Shown here piece by piece: positions 8,813 to 17,700 of a stretch of DNA of 64,000 nucleotides. How positions within the stretch are numbered: position 1 is the stretch's first letter; every line of letters begins with the position of its first letter. The DNA is from Pontibacillus yanchengensis. GTDB taxonomy: Bacteria > Bacillota > Bacilli > Bacillales > BH030062. The notes beneath the pieces were generated by a model that had not been told where the DNA came from, ran no database searches, and saw nothing but the letters and a program-made list of their open reading frames with translations. The position numbers and the translations under genes were made by a program. The stretch is taken from the NCBI RefSeq assembly GCF_009856295.1, contig NZ_WMEU01000005.1, forward strand, positions 62,001 through 126,000. Direction: 5' to 3'.

Positions 8813-10264
8813 ATGACGACTAAAACAGCGGTTCAAAGCATGTATCTTGCGGGAGAATGGAAAAACCGTGAAGCCAAGATTGATGTTCTTAACTCACATG
8901 ACCAGTCATTAATAGCTAGTGTACCATCAGCCAATAAGGAAGATATGCTGTTTGCAATTGAGGAAGCAAAAGAGGGGAGGGAGATATCTTCAGAGCTTCC
9001 CATCCATGAAAGAATGACGATACTTCAGCGTGCTGCCGATTATGTGGAGGAGCATATGGAACGGTATGCTAAGACGATAGCACTGGAAGGCAGTAAAACC
9101 ATTCAAGAAGCACGTGGCGAAGTAAAGCGGTCCGTTGAAACGATAAGAATTTCTGCAGAGGAAGCGAGGCGCATAACTGGAGAAACGATTTCCTTTGATC
9201 AGCATGCTGGTAGTGAAGATCGGGTCGGCTATTATTATCAGTTTCCAGTTGGAATCATAGGTGCCATCACCCCTTTTAATGATCCACTTAACCTTGTAGC
9301 ACATAAAGTAGGCCCTGCGATTGCATCTGGAAATGCGATTATTGTGAAGCCAGCGTCGGTAACGCCGCTCAGTGCTCTGCTTCTTGCTGAAGCATTGGAT
9401 TATGCTGGTCTTCCGAATAAAATCTTGTCGGTAGTTACAGGTAGTGGACGAGAAGTGGGGGATACTCTTGTGACACATCCGGCTATTCGAAAAATATCTT
9501 TCACAGGTGGTTTGGAAACTGGACAAAAATTAGCAAGTCAGGCTGGATTGAAGAAAATCAATATGGAGCTGGGCTCTAATTCACCTGTCATTGTGCTGGA
9601 TGATGCAATCCTGGAGGAGGCAGTCCCAGCTTGTGTTTCCGGTTCCTTTGCAGCTGCTGGTCAAAATTGTATAGGTGTGCAGAGAATTTATGTTCAGGAG
9701 GAAGTATATCATTCCTTTGAACAACAATTTATTAAGGAGACCTCTACGTATAATTACGGTGATAAATTACTCGAATCAACAGACATGGGACCTATGATTA
9801 ATGAAAACGAAGCCATACGAGTGGAAGAATGGGTATCGGAAGCAGTTGAGAAAGGAGCAGACCTTCTCATTGGAGGAGAAAGAGAAGGTGCTTATTATCA
9901 ACCGACAGTGCTGGCAAATGTTCCAGGTGATTGTATGTTAGCAAAGGAAGAAATCTTCGGTCCTGTTGTACTGCTTTATGCTGTCTCAACACTAGAAGAA
10001 GCAATCGATCGCTCGAACAATGTGAATTATGGGCTTCATGCTGGAATCTTTACGGAAAATCTTGAACATGCTTTTGAAGCCATAAGTCGCCTTCAAGTTG
10101 GAGGGGTTATGATAAATGATAGCAGTGATTATCGTATTGATGCAATGCCATTTGGTGGTGTGAAAGGTTCTGGTATAGGTCGAGAGGGCGTAAAGGCTTC
10201 TATACAAGAAATGACGGAGCCACGTGTTGTAAATATTAAATTGAAGCATCGTAAAAAGGTATAG
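8813..10264 (+). CDS. doeC: NAD(P)-dependent aldehyde dehydrogenase, probable aspartate-semialdehyde dehydrogenase DoeC
   Basis: About 483 aa, aldehyde dehydrogenase superfamily. Visible are the PFNDPLNLVAHKVGPA cofactor segment, FTGGLETG, the general-base glutamate in MELGSNSP, the nucleophilic cysteine in AAGQNCIG and the EEIFGPV motif. ATG 8813 is used because AAGGATG lies seven bases upstream; ATG 8804 overlaps it. In the Halomonas pathway DoeC oxidizes aspartate beta-semialdehyde to aspartate, the last step of ectoine breakdown. The operon position supports this, although a related semialdehyde (succinate or hydroxylated) cannot be excluded. Confidence 0.8.
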   Translation: MTTKTAVQSMYLAGEWKNREAKIDVLNSHDQSLIASVPSANKEDMLFAIEEAKEGREISSELPIHERMTILQRAADYVEEHMERYAKTIALEGSKTIQEARGEVKRSVETIRISAEEARRITGETISFDQHAGSEDRVGYYYQFPVGIIGAITPFNDPLNLVAHKVGPAIASGNAIIVKPASVTPLSALLLAEALDYAGLPNKILSVVTGSGREVGDTLVTHPAIRKISFTGGLETGQKLASQAGLKKINMELGSNSPVIVLDDAILEEAVPACVSGSFAAAGQNCIGVQRIYVQEEVYHSFEQQFIKETSTYNYGDKLLESTDMGPMINENEAIRVEEWVSEAVEKGADLLIGGEREGAYYQPTVLANVPGDCMLAKEEIFGPVVLLYAVSTLEEAIDRSNNVNYGLHAGIFTENLEHAFEAISRLQVGGVMINDSSDYRIDAMPFGGVKGSGIGREGVKASIQEMTEPRVVNIKLKHRKKV

Positions 10265-10277
10265 CAAGTAACAGCCC

Positions 10278-10302
10278 CCCACTCACTGATGAAGTGAGTG
10301 GG
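10278..10302 (+). other. Intercistronic hairpin between doeC and the BCCT transporter
   Basis: A perfect 10-bp stem (CCCACTCACT with AGTGAGTGGG) and a GATGA loop. No T tract follows, so it is more likely an RNA processing or stabilising element, or a weak attenuator, than a full terminator. Confidence 0.55.
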
Positions 10303-10338
10303 AACCATTATAACGTCCAAAAAAGAAGGTGAGTGAAC

Positions 10339-11898
10339 ATGAACTCCAATGGTAAGAACCCTGTATTCTGGATATCAGCATTCGTAATTACGTTCATCGT
10401 TATCTGTGGAGCCTCTGATCCTAAAGGATTTGCTAAGCTTGCTGAAATGGTTTTTAGTTTTACGACTAATGCGTTTGGTTGGTTTTATTTGATTGCTGTG
10501 ATATTTTTTGTGATTTTCTGCTTTTATTTAGCTATCGGCAAGTATGGAAAAGTGAGGCTTGGCCAACAAGATGAACGACCGAAATATTCCTATTTTACCT
10601 GGATTGGTATGCTTTTCAGTGCAGGGTTTGGGGTTGGGTTGGTTTTTTGGGGGGTAGCTGAGCCTATGACGCACTTCTCCACTCCACCGCTTGGTTTTGA
10701 AATCCAAGGCGGGTCCGAGGAAGCGGCAAGAACAGCAATGCGATATTCTTTCTTTCATTGGGGCATACACCAATGGTCCGTTTTCACAGTAGTTGGTCTA
10801 GTGATGGCTTACTTCCAGTATAAGAAAGGCCGAGGGGCTCTCATTAGCTCAACTATGACATTGAATAAACCGCAAAAGAAAGCAACATGGAAAACGACAG
10901 TTAATACTCTCGCAGTCATAGCGACAGTAATGGGGGTAGCTACATCACTAGGAATGGGTATTTTGCAAATTAACGGGGGACTGAACTATATGTATGATGT
11001 TCCCCAAAATGCTGCTATACAGCTTGCGATTACAGGAATTATGTTGGTGTTGTACCTTATTTCATCCACAACAGGGTTGGATCGAGGTATTAAGTACTTG
11101 AGTAACGTTAACCTCATAGTGGCTCTTGCTCTAATGATTTTTGTTTTATTTCTTGGACCAACTGTATTTATTTTTGAAAGCTTTACGCTTGGAGTAGGAG
11201 ACTATGTACAAAAATTCATTCAAATGAGCTTCTATATGACTCCATATGAAGGAGGATCATGGGTGAAAGATTGGACCATTTTCTATTGGGCTTGGGTGAT
11301 AGCATGGTCACCATTCGTAGGTTCGTTCGTAGCCCGTATTTCCAGAGGAAGAACGATAAGGGAAATGGTTTTTGGTGTACTAATTGTACCTCCATTTATT
11401 GCAATGGTCTGGATTTCTGTTTTTGGTGGGGCTGCATTGCATATGGATATGTTTAATAACGTACCTCTAGCAGGTGCTGTTAATGACGATGTAACCAGTG
11501 CTCTTTTTGCTACGTTAGAGCAGTTCCCATTTGCAACATTACTATCTAGTTTATCCATTTTCTTAATCTCTGTTTTTCTCGTTACATCAGCCGACTCGGC
11601 CACCTTTGTATTAGGGATGATGACCTCAAAAGGGAGCATGAACCCACCATTAGCTACAAAAATAGTTTGGGGTACTCTTATTGCTGCTATCTCGGTTGTC
11701 CTTATTATCAGCAGTGGTCTTCAAGGATTGCAGACAGCCTCCCTAACAGCTGCACTACCTTTTGCAATAATTATGATTATGATGTGTGTTAACATGTTCA
11801 CTTCCCTTCGAAGGGATCACCAAGCTGAAGTGAGGGCAAGGGAACAAGCCATATTTAATGTAACATCAGAACAAATGGCTACAACAAGAGATGAGTAA
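10339..11898 (+). CDS. BCCT-family secondary transporter, probable ectoine/hydroxyectoine importer
   Basis: About 519 aa with twelve predicted hydrophobic segments. The BCCT family signature region is plain: WTIFYWAWVIAWSPFVG followed by RISRGRTIREMV, and GFGVGLVFWGVAEP occurs near the N-terminus. These carriers couple Na+ or H+ to uptake of betaine, choline, carnitine or ectoines. As the last gene of the ectoine operon, before a terminator, it most likely imports ectoine as a nutrient. ATG 10339 follows AAGGTGA (10326-10332); GTG 10333 directly abuts it. The long hydrophilic C-terminal extension that senses osmolality in BetP-like carriers is short here, consistent with a feeding rather than stress role (inference). 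Confidence 0.88.
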   Translation: MNSNGKNPVFWISAFVITFIVICGASDPKGFAKLAEMVFSFTTNAFGWFYLIAVIFFVIFCFYLAIGKYGKVRLGQQDERPKYSYFTWIGMLFSAGFGVGLVFWGVAEPMTHFSTPPLGFEIQGGSEEAARTAMRYSFFHWGIHQWSVFTVVGLVMAYFQYKKGRGALISSTMTLNKPQKKATWKTTVNTLAVIATVMGVATSLGMGILQINGGLNYMYDVPQNAAIQLAITGIMLVLYLISSTTGLDRGIKYLSNVNLIVALALMIFVLFLGPTVFIFESFTLGVGDYVQKFIQMSFYMTPYEGGSWVKDWTIFYWAWVIAWSPFVGSFVARISRGRTIREMVFGVLIVPPFIAMVWISVFGGAALHMDMFNNVPLAGAVNDDVTSALFATLEQFPFATLLSSLSIFLISVFLVTSADSATFVLGMMTSKGSMNPPLATKIVWGTLIAAISVVLIISSGLQGLQTASLTAALPFAIIMIMMCVNMFTSLRRDHQAEVRAREQAIFNVTSEQMATTRDE

Positions 11899-11917
11899 GT
11901 AGAACATGAATAGTTAA

Positions 11918-11948
11918 AAAAAGAGTCCCACCGCTGGGACTCTTTTTG
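11918..11948 (+). terminator. Terminator of the ectoine operon
   Basis: AAAGAGTCCCA and TGGGACTCTTT arms with a CCGC loop, followed by T residues. It could also act on the convergent dsbA-like gene, since the 5' arm is A-rich. Confidence 0.85.
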
Positions 11949-11960
11949 TATGCGTATCAT

Positions 11961-11981
11961 ATTAATCAAACGTTTGATCAA
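11961..11981. promoter_or_regulatory. Perfect palindrome ATCAAACGTTTGAT, copy 1
   Basis: A 14-bp perfect palindrome with A/T-rich flanks. The 21-base segment is identical, in reverse complement, to 38765-38785 upstream of the MFS exporter. It looks like a TetR-type operator, but here it sits between two convergent gene ends with no promoter it could obviously control. Confidence 0.5.
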
Positions 11982-11991
11982 TAATTAATTC

Positions 11992-12699
11992 CTATGAATC
12001 ACACCCATCATCGGTACATACACCTGTCTGATTATTACCAATAGATTCAAAAGCTGGTGTCTTTTTCTCTTCTTCCAGGGCTTTGTTCAGTCCTTGTAAG
12101 AAAGCTTCTTTTGGTTGGGCTCCAGAAACAGCGAACTTACGGTTGAAAACGAAGAACGGAACCCCTTGAACGCCAATTTGTTGAGCTTCTTGTTCATCGT
12201 TTCGTACGGACTGTGCGTATCGGTCCTCTTGAAAGGCAGCGTCTACATCTTGTTGCGTCATCCCAGCTTGAAGGGCTATTGCTGTTAACGTTTCTCTATT
12301 CCCAATGTGTTTTGTTGCTTCAAAATGGGCGTGGAATAGTTGTTCAGAGACTTTATCCCCTAGCCCTTTTTCGTAAGCCTTTTGGAAAAGACGATGAGCA
12401 TCAAATGTATTCGTCGGAATCATGTGATCAAAATCAAATTGCAGCCCTACTTCAGCGGCTTGTTGGCGTACCCCTTCAGTCATCTGCTTTGCTTCCTCTA
12501 TGGACTTTCCATACTTAGCCGCTAGACGTTCGTATGTGTTTTTATCAGTATCCACTGGAGCAGAAGGGTCTAACTCAAAGCTCTTAAATTTGACTTCGAC
12601 TTGTTCTGCTTCTGGAAATTCCGCTAATGCTTCCTCTAAACGACGTTTCCCAATATAACAAAACGGACAGACGAAATCTGACCATACTTCAATTTGCAT
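11992..12699 (-). CDS. DsbA/FrnE-family thiol-disulfide oxidoreductase
   Basis: 235 aa, thioredoxin fold with a helical insertion as in 2-hydroxychromene isomerase and FrnE. The redox motif CPFC follows EVWSDFV near the N-terminus, and the cis-proline loop is GVQGVPFF. There is no signal peptide, so the protein is cytosolic. The C-terminal tail holds two further cysteines (VCTDDGC). ATG 12699 is preceded by GAGGTG with seven bases of spacing. FrnE-like proteins act as disulfide isomerases in oxidative stress. It is monocistronic, convergent with the BCCT gene. Confidence 0.85.
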   Translation of the reverse strand: MQIEVWSDFVCPFCYIGKRRLEEALAEFPEAEQVEVKFKSFELDPSAPVDTDKNTYERLAAKYGKSIEEAKQMTEGVRQQAAEVGLQFDFDHMIPTNTFDAHRLFQKAYEKGLGDKVSEQLFHAHFEATKHIGNRETLTAIALQAGMTQQDVDAAFQEDRYAQSVRNDEQEAQQIGVQGVPFFVFNRKFAVSGAQPKEAFLQGLNKALEEEKKTPAFESIGNNQTGVCTDDGCDS

Positions 12700-12842
12700 G
12701 TGTAACACCTCAATGTAAATGTCTTTTTTTCATTGTAACATGGTTGCTCATAAAAGTAGGAAGTGGCAGCTTGAAAGACACTGCATGTTGTGTGAAGGTA
12801 AAGCTTAGAGTTCCCTGTTCAACATGAAAACTCATTCAGAAT

Positions 12843-12974
12843 GTGTTTTGCTCTAAATGCTTGTATGAGGTCACCATTGTAAATTTTATAATTGAGAAAG
12901 ACTCCTCTGGTGTGGTTTTAAAAGGAAAATGTAAAAACTGTGGGAATAGCGTTGCAAGGGTTGTTGAGGTATAA
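12843..12974 (+). CDS. Possible small zinc-ribbon protein (43 aa)
   Basis: Reads from GTG 12843 with paired cysteine motifs CSKC and CKNC about 30 residues apart and a basic C-terminus, a typical zinc-ribbon pattern. A terminator follows 13 bases after the stop. No good ribosome binding site precedes the GTG, and an ATG with a few matching residues lies in another frame just upstream, so the 5' end may be damaged. Function unknown; a truncated gene is equally possible. Confidence 0.35.
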   Translation: MFCSKCLYEVTIVNFIIEKDSSGVVLKGKCKNCGNSVARVVEV

Positions 12975-12985
12975 AGTGTAAGGAA

Positions 12986-13016
12986 TCAGAATCCTAATTA
13001 GGGTTCTGTTTTTTTC
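12986..13016 (+). terminator. Terminator after the zinc-ribbon ORF
   Basis: CAGAATCC and GGGTTCTG arms around TAATTA, followed by seven T. It supports transcription through the small ORF before it. Confidence 0.7.
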
Positions 13017-13124
13017 GATTATGGCCCATATAAAAAATTTTAAAAAAATAAGCTGATTCGAAAGCAAAGCAAAACATCCTTCCCTCACGTCTAATCAATA
13101 GAACAGTAGATAAGGAAGCAGTTG

Positions 13125-13723
13125 ATGAAGAACATACGACTCGTTAAAAAAGCTCAAAAAAGGGACCGGAAAGCGTACTCGAAGCTGTTTCAGCAATATG
13201 AGGAAGCTGTTTATCGGACCGCCTACATATATATGATCAGGATGGTGCGCTCGATGTCGTGCAAGAGACGGCTTTTCGTTCTTTTTCTTCGATTCATACC
13301 TTAAAAGAGCCGAAATATTTTAAAACATGGCTTATCGGATTGCCATTACAGATGAATCTATCATTTAAAATTGCTGGTTATCCAGTTGAAACCATCACTG
13401 GTCTGGAGCGTACGGGGGATGACAAATTAAGGATAAACGTTGATGTACATTACGATTCGAACGATGCAAGATCTCTGCACATGTTCAGAATCAAAGATAA
13501 GAGCCACAAGGCTAAGTTTAACTCGAAAACGAAAGCAATTCAGTACCTCGAATATGAAGTGGACTGGGATCAAGATAAGGTTAATGTAACATTCTCGATG
13601 AACTTGAAGTGTTTGTGCGAGGCCCATGGAAATTCGGGGATGAGGGGACAGGTTCCTCGTCCCTCCACTTTTCGAAATAAATGGGGTGAGATGAGGGACC
13701 TGTCCCTCCGTCTCATTCCTTAA
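13125..13723 (+). pseudogene. Collapsed ECF sigma factor / anti-sigma remnant
   Basis: The reading frame from ATG 13125 starts like a sigma-70 family ECF factor (AQKRDRKAYSKLFQQYEEAVYRTAYIY). Near 13240-13260 a frameshift occurs and region 2 continues in the next frame (VQETAFRSFSSIHTLKEPKYFKTWLI). Shortly afterwards, about 13350, the homology stops: regions 3-4 are missing, and the frame continues into an unrelated C-terminal segment (TGDDKLRINVDVHYDSNDAR and on) that resembles the end of a DUF4179/RsiV-like anti-sigma protein. This suggests an internal deletion that joined the start of a sigma gene to the end of its downstream anti-sigma gene. Repeat family A forms the last 90 bases. Confidence 0.7.
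13636..13715. repeat. Repeat family A, inverted pair (site 1)
   Basis: Two copies of the GGGACAGGTTCCTCGTCCC-type unit in opposite orientation (about 13637-13663 and 13690-13715), able to form a stem. The same unit occurs at 14310, 14541, 17827, 18765 and 53041. Confidence 0.8.
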
Positions 13724-13801
13724 GTTCAACGAATTGACCAAATAGGGTGTAGGGTATATTGTTGGATTTGAAGAGAATAATGAATATATGGAGGGAAATC
13801 T

Positions 13802-14230
13802 ATGATGAATACCACTGTGAATTGGACGGGAAATATGGGGTTTTCAAGTGAAACTGCATCTGGACACAACATGATGATGGACGCAGGGCCAGATGCTGGT
13901 GGGGAAAACGCAGGAGCACGGCCTACTGAGTATCTAATGAATGCTGTTGCTGGTTGCACAGGGATTGATATCATCTCTATTTTAAAGAAGATGCGCTTAG
14001 AACCAACTTCTTTCCATATGGATGTAGAAGGAGATCGTGCTGAGGATCATCCAAAACGATTCACTACGATTCACATTCATTATGCCTTAGAAGGAGATTT
14101 ACCTGAAGATAAAGTGATTCGTGCTATTCAATTATCTAAAGATAAATATTGTTCAGTATCCAACTCGTTGAATGCTGAAATAACGGCCAGTTATTCTATT
14201 AATGGAGATCAAGGTGAAAAAGAGTTGTAG
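13802..14230 (+). CDS. OsmC/Ohr-family protein
   Basis: 142 aa. OsmC fold with the conserved region GGENAGARPTEYLMNAVAGCTGIDI, split here as PTEYLMNAVAGC, and a second cysteine in KDKYCSVSNSL. Both peroxidatic and resolving cysteines of the family are present. Members reduce organic hydroperoxides or serve as stress proteins; the closest style is the YhfA-like subgroup. GGAGGG lies upstream of ATG 13802 (ATG 13805 is also possible). Single gene with its own terminator. Confidence 0.85.
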   Translation: MMNTTVNWTGNMGFSSETASGHNMMMDAGPDAGGENAGARPTEYLMNAVAGCTGIDIISILKKMRLEPTSFHMDVEGDRAEDHPKRFTTIHIHYALEGDLPEDKVIRAIQLSKDKYCSVSNSLNAEITASYSINGDQGEKEL

Positions 14231-14271
14231 TAGAAAGTTATGTATTTGAAAAGTATATTCATATGTTTAGT

Positions 14272-14307
14272 AAAGGGACCTTCATATTGGAGGTTCCTTT
14301 TATTTTT
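14272..14307 (+). terminator. Terminator of the OsmC gene
   Basis: AAAGGGACC and GGTTCCTTT arms with a TTCATATTGGA loop, followed by TATTTTT. Confidence 0.7.
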
Positions 14308-14352
14308 GGGGACGTGTGGGACTGAGACGAGGAACCTGTCCCTTCGTCTCAC
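14308..14352. repeat. Repeat family A (site 2)
   Basis: GAGACGAGGAACCTGTCCC with flanking GGGACTGAGACG and CGTCTCAC; same unit as site 1 in inverse orientation. Confidence 0.8.
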
Positions 14353-14353
14353 A

Positions 14354-14434
14354 TCAAGCTGCCCAGTATGCTAAACCAACAGATAATAGAAATATCAAAA
14401 TGATAATACCAACGAATAAGAATAAAAGCTTCAT
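14354..14434 (-). CDS. 26-aa single-span membrane peptide
   Basis: Reads MKLLFLFVGIIILIFLLSVG and then LAYWAA, i.e. almost only one transmembrane segment with a single lysine at the N-terminus. A strong site (GGAGAGGTG) precedes the ATG at good spacing. Peptides like this serve as subunits or regulators of membrane complexes or as type I toxins; nothing in the surroundings selects among these. It was too short for routine gene calling. Coding status is inferred from the ribosome binding site and composition. Confidence 0.5.
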   Translation of the reverse strand: MKLLFLFVGIIILIFLLSVGLAYWAA

Positions 14435-14540
14435 GATGCACCTCTCCTCTTAATAGATGTACTTTTGTACAGAATATGGATCTAATCTTAAGTATGGATA
14501 GGGAGTACAGTGTTTATACAATCTTTTGGTAGTGGGCTAT

Positions 14541-14563
14541 GGGGACCTGTCCCCTCATCCCAA
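14541..14563. repeat. Repeat family A (site 3, single unit)
   Basis: GGGGACCTGTCCCCTCATCCC, one unit, itself containing the GGGGAC/GTCCCC palindrome. Confidence 0.7.
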
Positions 14564-14671
14564 CCCTTCATCGCACCTGTCTGAATATTCTTTACTTTGT
14601 GAACATATACTTTTAAACTATGAGTAATATGATTATTTTTCCAGTACATAAGGTGAAGGGAGGAGTTTGCA

Positions 14672-14728
14672 ATGATTATGATTGTCGATACGAAATTAGG
14701 AATGGAAATGGTGGGATTTAATCGATAA
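14672..14728 (+). CDS. Possible 18-aa leader peptide upstream of the GNAT fusion gene
   Basis: ATG 14672 follows GGGAGGAG at good spacing and opens an 18-codon frame (MIMIVDTKLGMEMVGFNR) that stops 23 bases before the next gene. It may be a translated leader or the remnant of a gene. The strong ribosome binding site is the only support. Confidence 0.25.
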   Translation: MIMIVDTKLGMEMVGFNR

Positions 14729-14751
14729 TTAAAGAACATGGAGGAACTTGT

Positions 14752-17700
14752 ATGAAAACAATGGAACGTGTGAATATAGTCGAGTATCATGATGGTCTAG
14801 CGAAAAGTTTGGCGAAGATGTGGAATGAGAGTGGGGAGAACTGGGGTGGCGATGCTGTTGTAACAACGGAGCAAGATGTCATGGATAAGGAAGCTAAATC
14901 TACGAATCTTCATACATTCCTTGCGCTAGTGGAGGAAGAAGTTGTTGGATATTGCGGCCTCTCTGAGTATAGGGAAGACATTGGTGCACTTTATATTCCT
15001 CTCATCAACGTACATCCAGATTATCAAGGGTTAAAGATAGGGAAACAACTTCTCCTTACAGCCATAGAGAAAACGGTGGAGTATGAGTGGCCAAGGCTTG
15101 ATCTATTTACATGGCCAGGTAATACAAAAGCTGTACCATTATATAAAAAATGCGGTTTCTTTTGGGAAGATAGAGATGATACGACTCATTTGATGAATTT
15201 TATGCCGATGGTGTTGCAAATCGATTGGTTGCGACCATTTTTTGAAAAACATGATTGGTACACGACCAGTCAACGAACTATCGATATCAAGCCAGATGGC
15301 ATAAAACCAAATGAACACACCTTTTATGAGTATAGGTGGGAAGCAGGAGATGAATTCGTTCGCATTCAGTTTGAGCGGACAGGAAGAGGTATTCGCCTAA
15401 TTGAAACACAGGATTTGTTAATCGAAATGGAGCTACCTGATTTTAAGCTTCTGGAAAAGAAAAATCATGCGGTGAAGTATCGTATAAACAATAAAACGGC
15501 AACACCTCTTAATGTTTCGCTAACAAGTAATGCAGCAGAGCTTGTTCATCATCCATTACAAGAAAGCGTAAACATCTCAGATGAATGGCACGGAGATTTT
15601 CCTTTTTCTATCACGGTTCCAAAGAGTGAACCTAGTCCATGGAAAACGCATCCTGTCGTAGGAGCGACGATTGATATAGAAGGCTACATTTTCCCTATGA
15701 ATATGGGTGTGTTCCCAATTAAGGCAGGGAAAGTCGAAGTCCGTTCCGTTACAAAAAGTTGGAGAGCTCAGCAAACGGGAACGTTATATTTAGATTTGGT
15801 AAGTCAGTTAGAAGAAGATTCGAACTGGACTATTAAACTCCCAGAAAACAAAGTTGTGAAATGGGAGACATCCGAAATTAATACAAAGGTGGCTAGGAAA
15901 GGTCGCATTTCCGTTCCATTATCAGTACAACTTCTACAGAATGGATTCCTATCTGAAGAAGTAGATGTACTTGTTGAATCTGAAAATGGAGCGTCCTACA
16001 CGTTTACAGCTCGGTTAACACAGGCTTTCCCAGGGTATGGCGGGAAATTTGGAGGAGATACGGACACTCATTGGTACGGCTATAACGGACTAACCTATGT
16101 AGAGGTTGAAAAAAGAAACCATCTTGTGAAGATAGGGTCCATGTATTCCTGCGAAGATCCAGTAGTGTTTTTTACTCCTAAAATCGGTAAGCCATATAGT
16201 GAAGAGTTTTCAAAAAGAGAAGCGTCGTATGTGGAATACATCGAGCTTCCTGAGGCGTTTGTTATCAAAACAACACTAGCGTCGGAAGCCTTCTCGCCGC
16301 TTTTACTCCATACGTATTTCAAACTCTATGGAGAAGGGTTAGTTGAAATCAAGCATGAGTTCGTAAATGACGGATTAGAAACTAAGTCTTCCATTTCCCT
16401 TCTTCAGCCGGTCTTCATGGAGTTTAAAAGTGTAGCCATTCCTCAACAAGGTCACGTCATGAAAGGGCATGAAGCGTTGATTCCTTTTATAGAGTATATC
16501 CGTGATAAAGACATCTCAGAGCCATGGTTATTTATGAAATCGATGGGAGAGACGAAAGGCCTTGCTTGGTCCGAAGATGCTGTCGGGAAGAAGGATGATT
16601 GGCGTTTTGCAGTCGAGTATTCTATTGAATCCATTCAACCGAAGGAAAACATATGCTTAGGTCCGATTCAAGTTGGTGTTAATCTTTCACCGAACTGGCA
16701 GAAATGGAGAGAATTTGTATTAGGCGACAAAGCCCCGAATATAATGGAAAGTTCTATGTTTGCCTTAGAAGCAGAGGATGGAGCATTTATTTCTAAAGTA
16801 GGAGAATCGGTGGATTACGCTTTTCGTTCTTTGCTTACCCCTTATGTTCATGGAACATTAAGTGTGAAAAACGGTGGCGGAACATTTATAAAAGAAGCTG
16901 GAAAAGAAGATGAAGCAACCAAAATGAACGTACAGCTTACGCATAGAGAGCCCGGTGTAAAAGCAATATCAGGACAGTTCCGCTCTCCAGGGCAACGAGC
17001 AGCCTTAAATACGTATCAGCTCGTACAAGGAACAGGCAATGTGCAAGTTGTTCAGGGTGAAGATGGATGGTCTGTCGATAATGACATAATTTCTATGAAA
17101 GCATGCCCTGACTATTATCCAGGATTGTATTCTCTCTCCTATAAAGGAAAAGAAACATTGCATAACCAATATCCAGAAGCTGGCCCGAGAGCATGGTGGA
17201 ATCCATGGGGAGGCGGAATCAGCTATAGGTTCCAAGCTGTCAGCGCTTATTCCATGTTAAAAGAAGAAACAAAGATTGAACCTGTTATGAAAATCGACCA
17301 GCTCGGAAATCAATGGACTGGTATTTGTTTATCGACTTCGTTCACAGAGCATGAAACCTTCAAAGGAGTTACACTACGTCAATATATGCTGACGCTACCA
17401 GAAGTTCCGGTTCTTGCTGTCTATGCGGAAATTCACCAAGGTTCAAACCGCACGTTTGCAAAGGAAAAATTACTATATGATAGCTTTTTTAATCCAGCTG
17501 AAAAGTTAACCTCAAGCTATGTGAATGTGAAAACAGATGGCATTTTCCAAAAGTATTATGCAGGTGTGGAGGAATATGAGCTACACGATACACCTTCTGT
17601 GACGATTGGCGCTGTTGAGCGCAAAGAAACGATGACCGTTATACACCCGACGACGCGGAAAATGGCGGGAGTGTACATGAACCCAGAAGTGTTTCTTATA

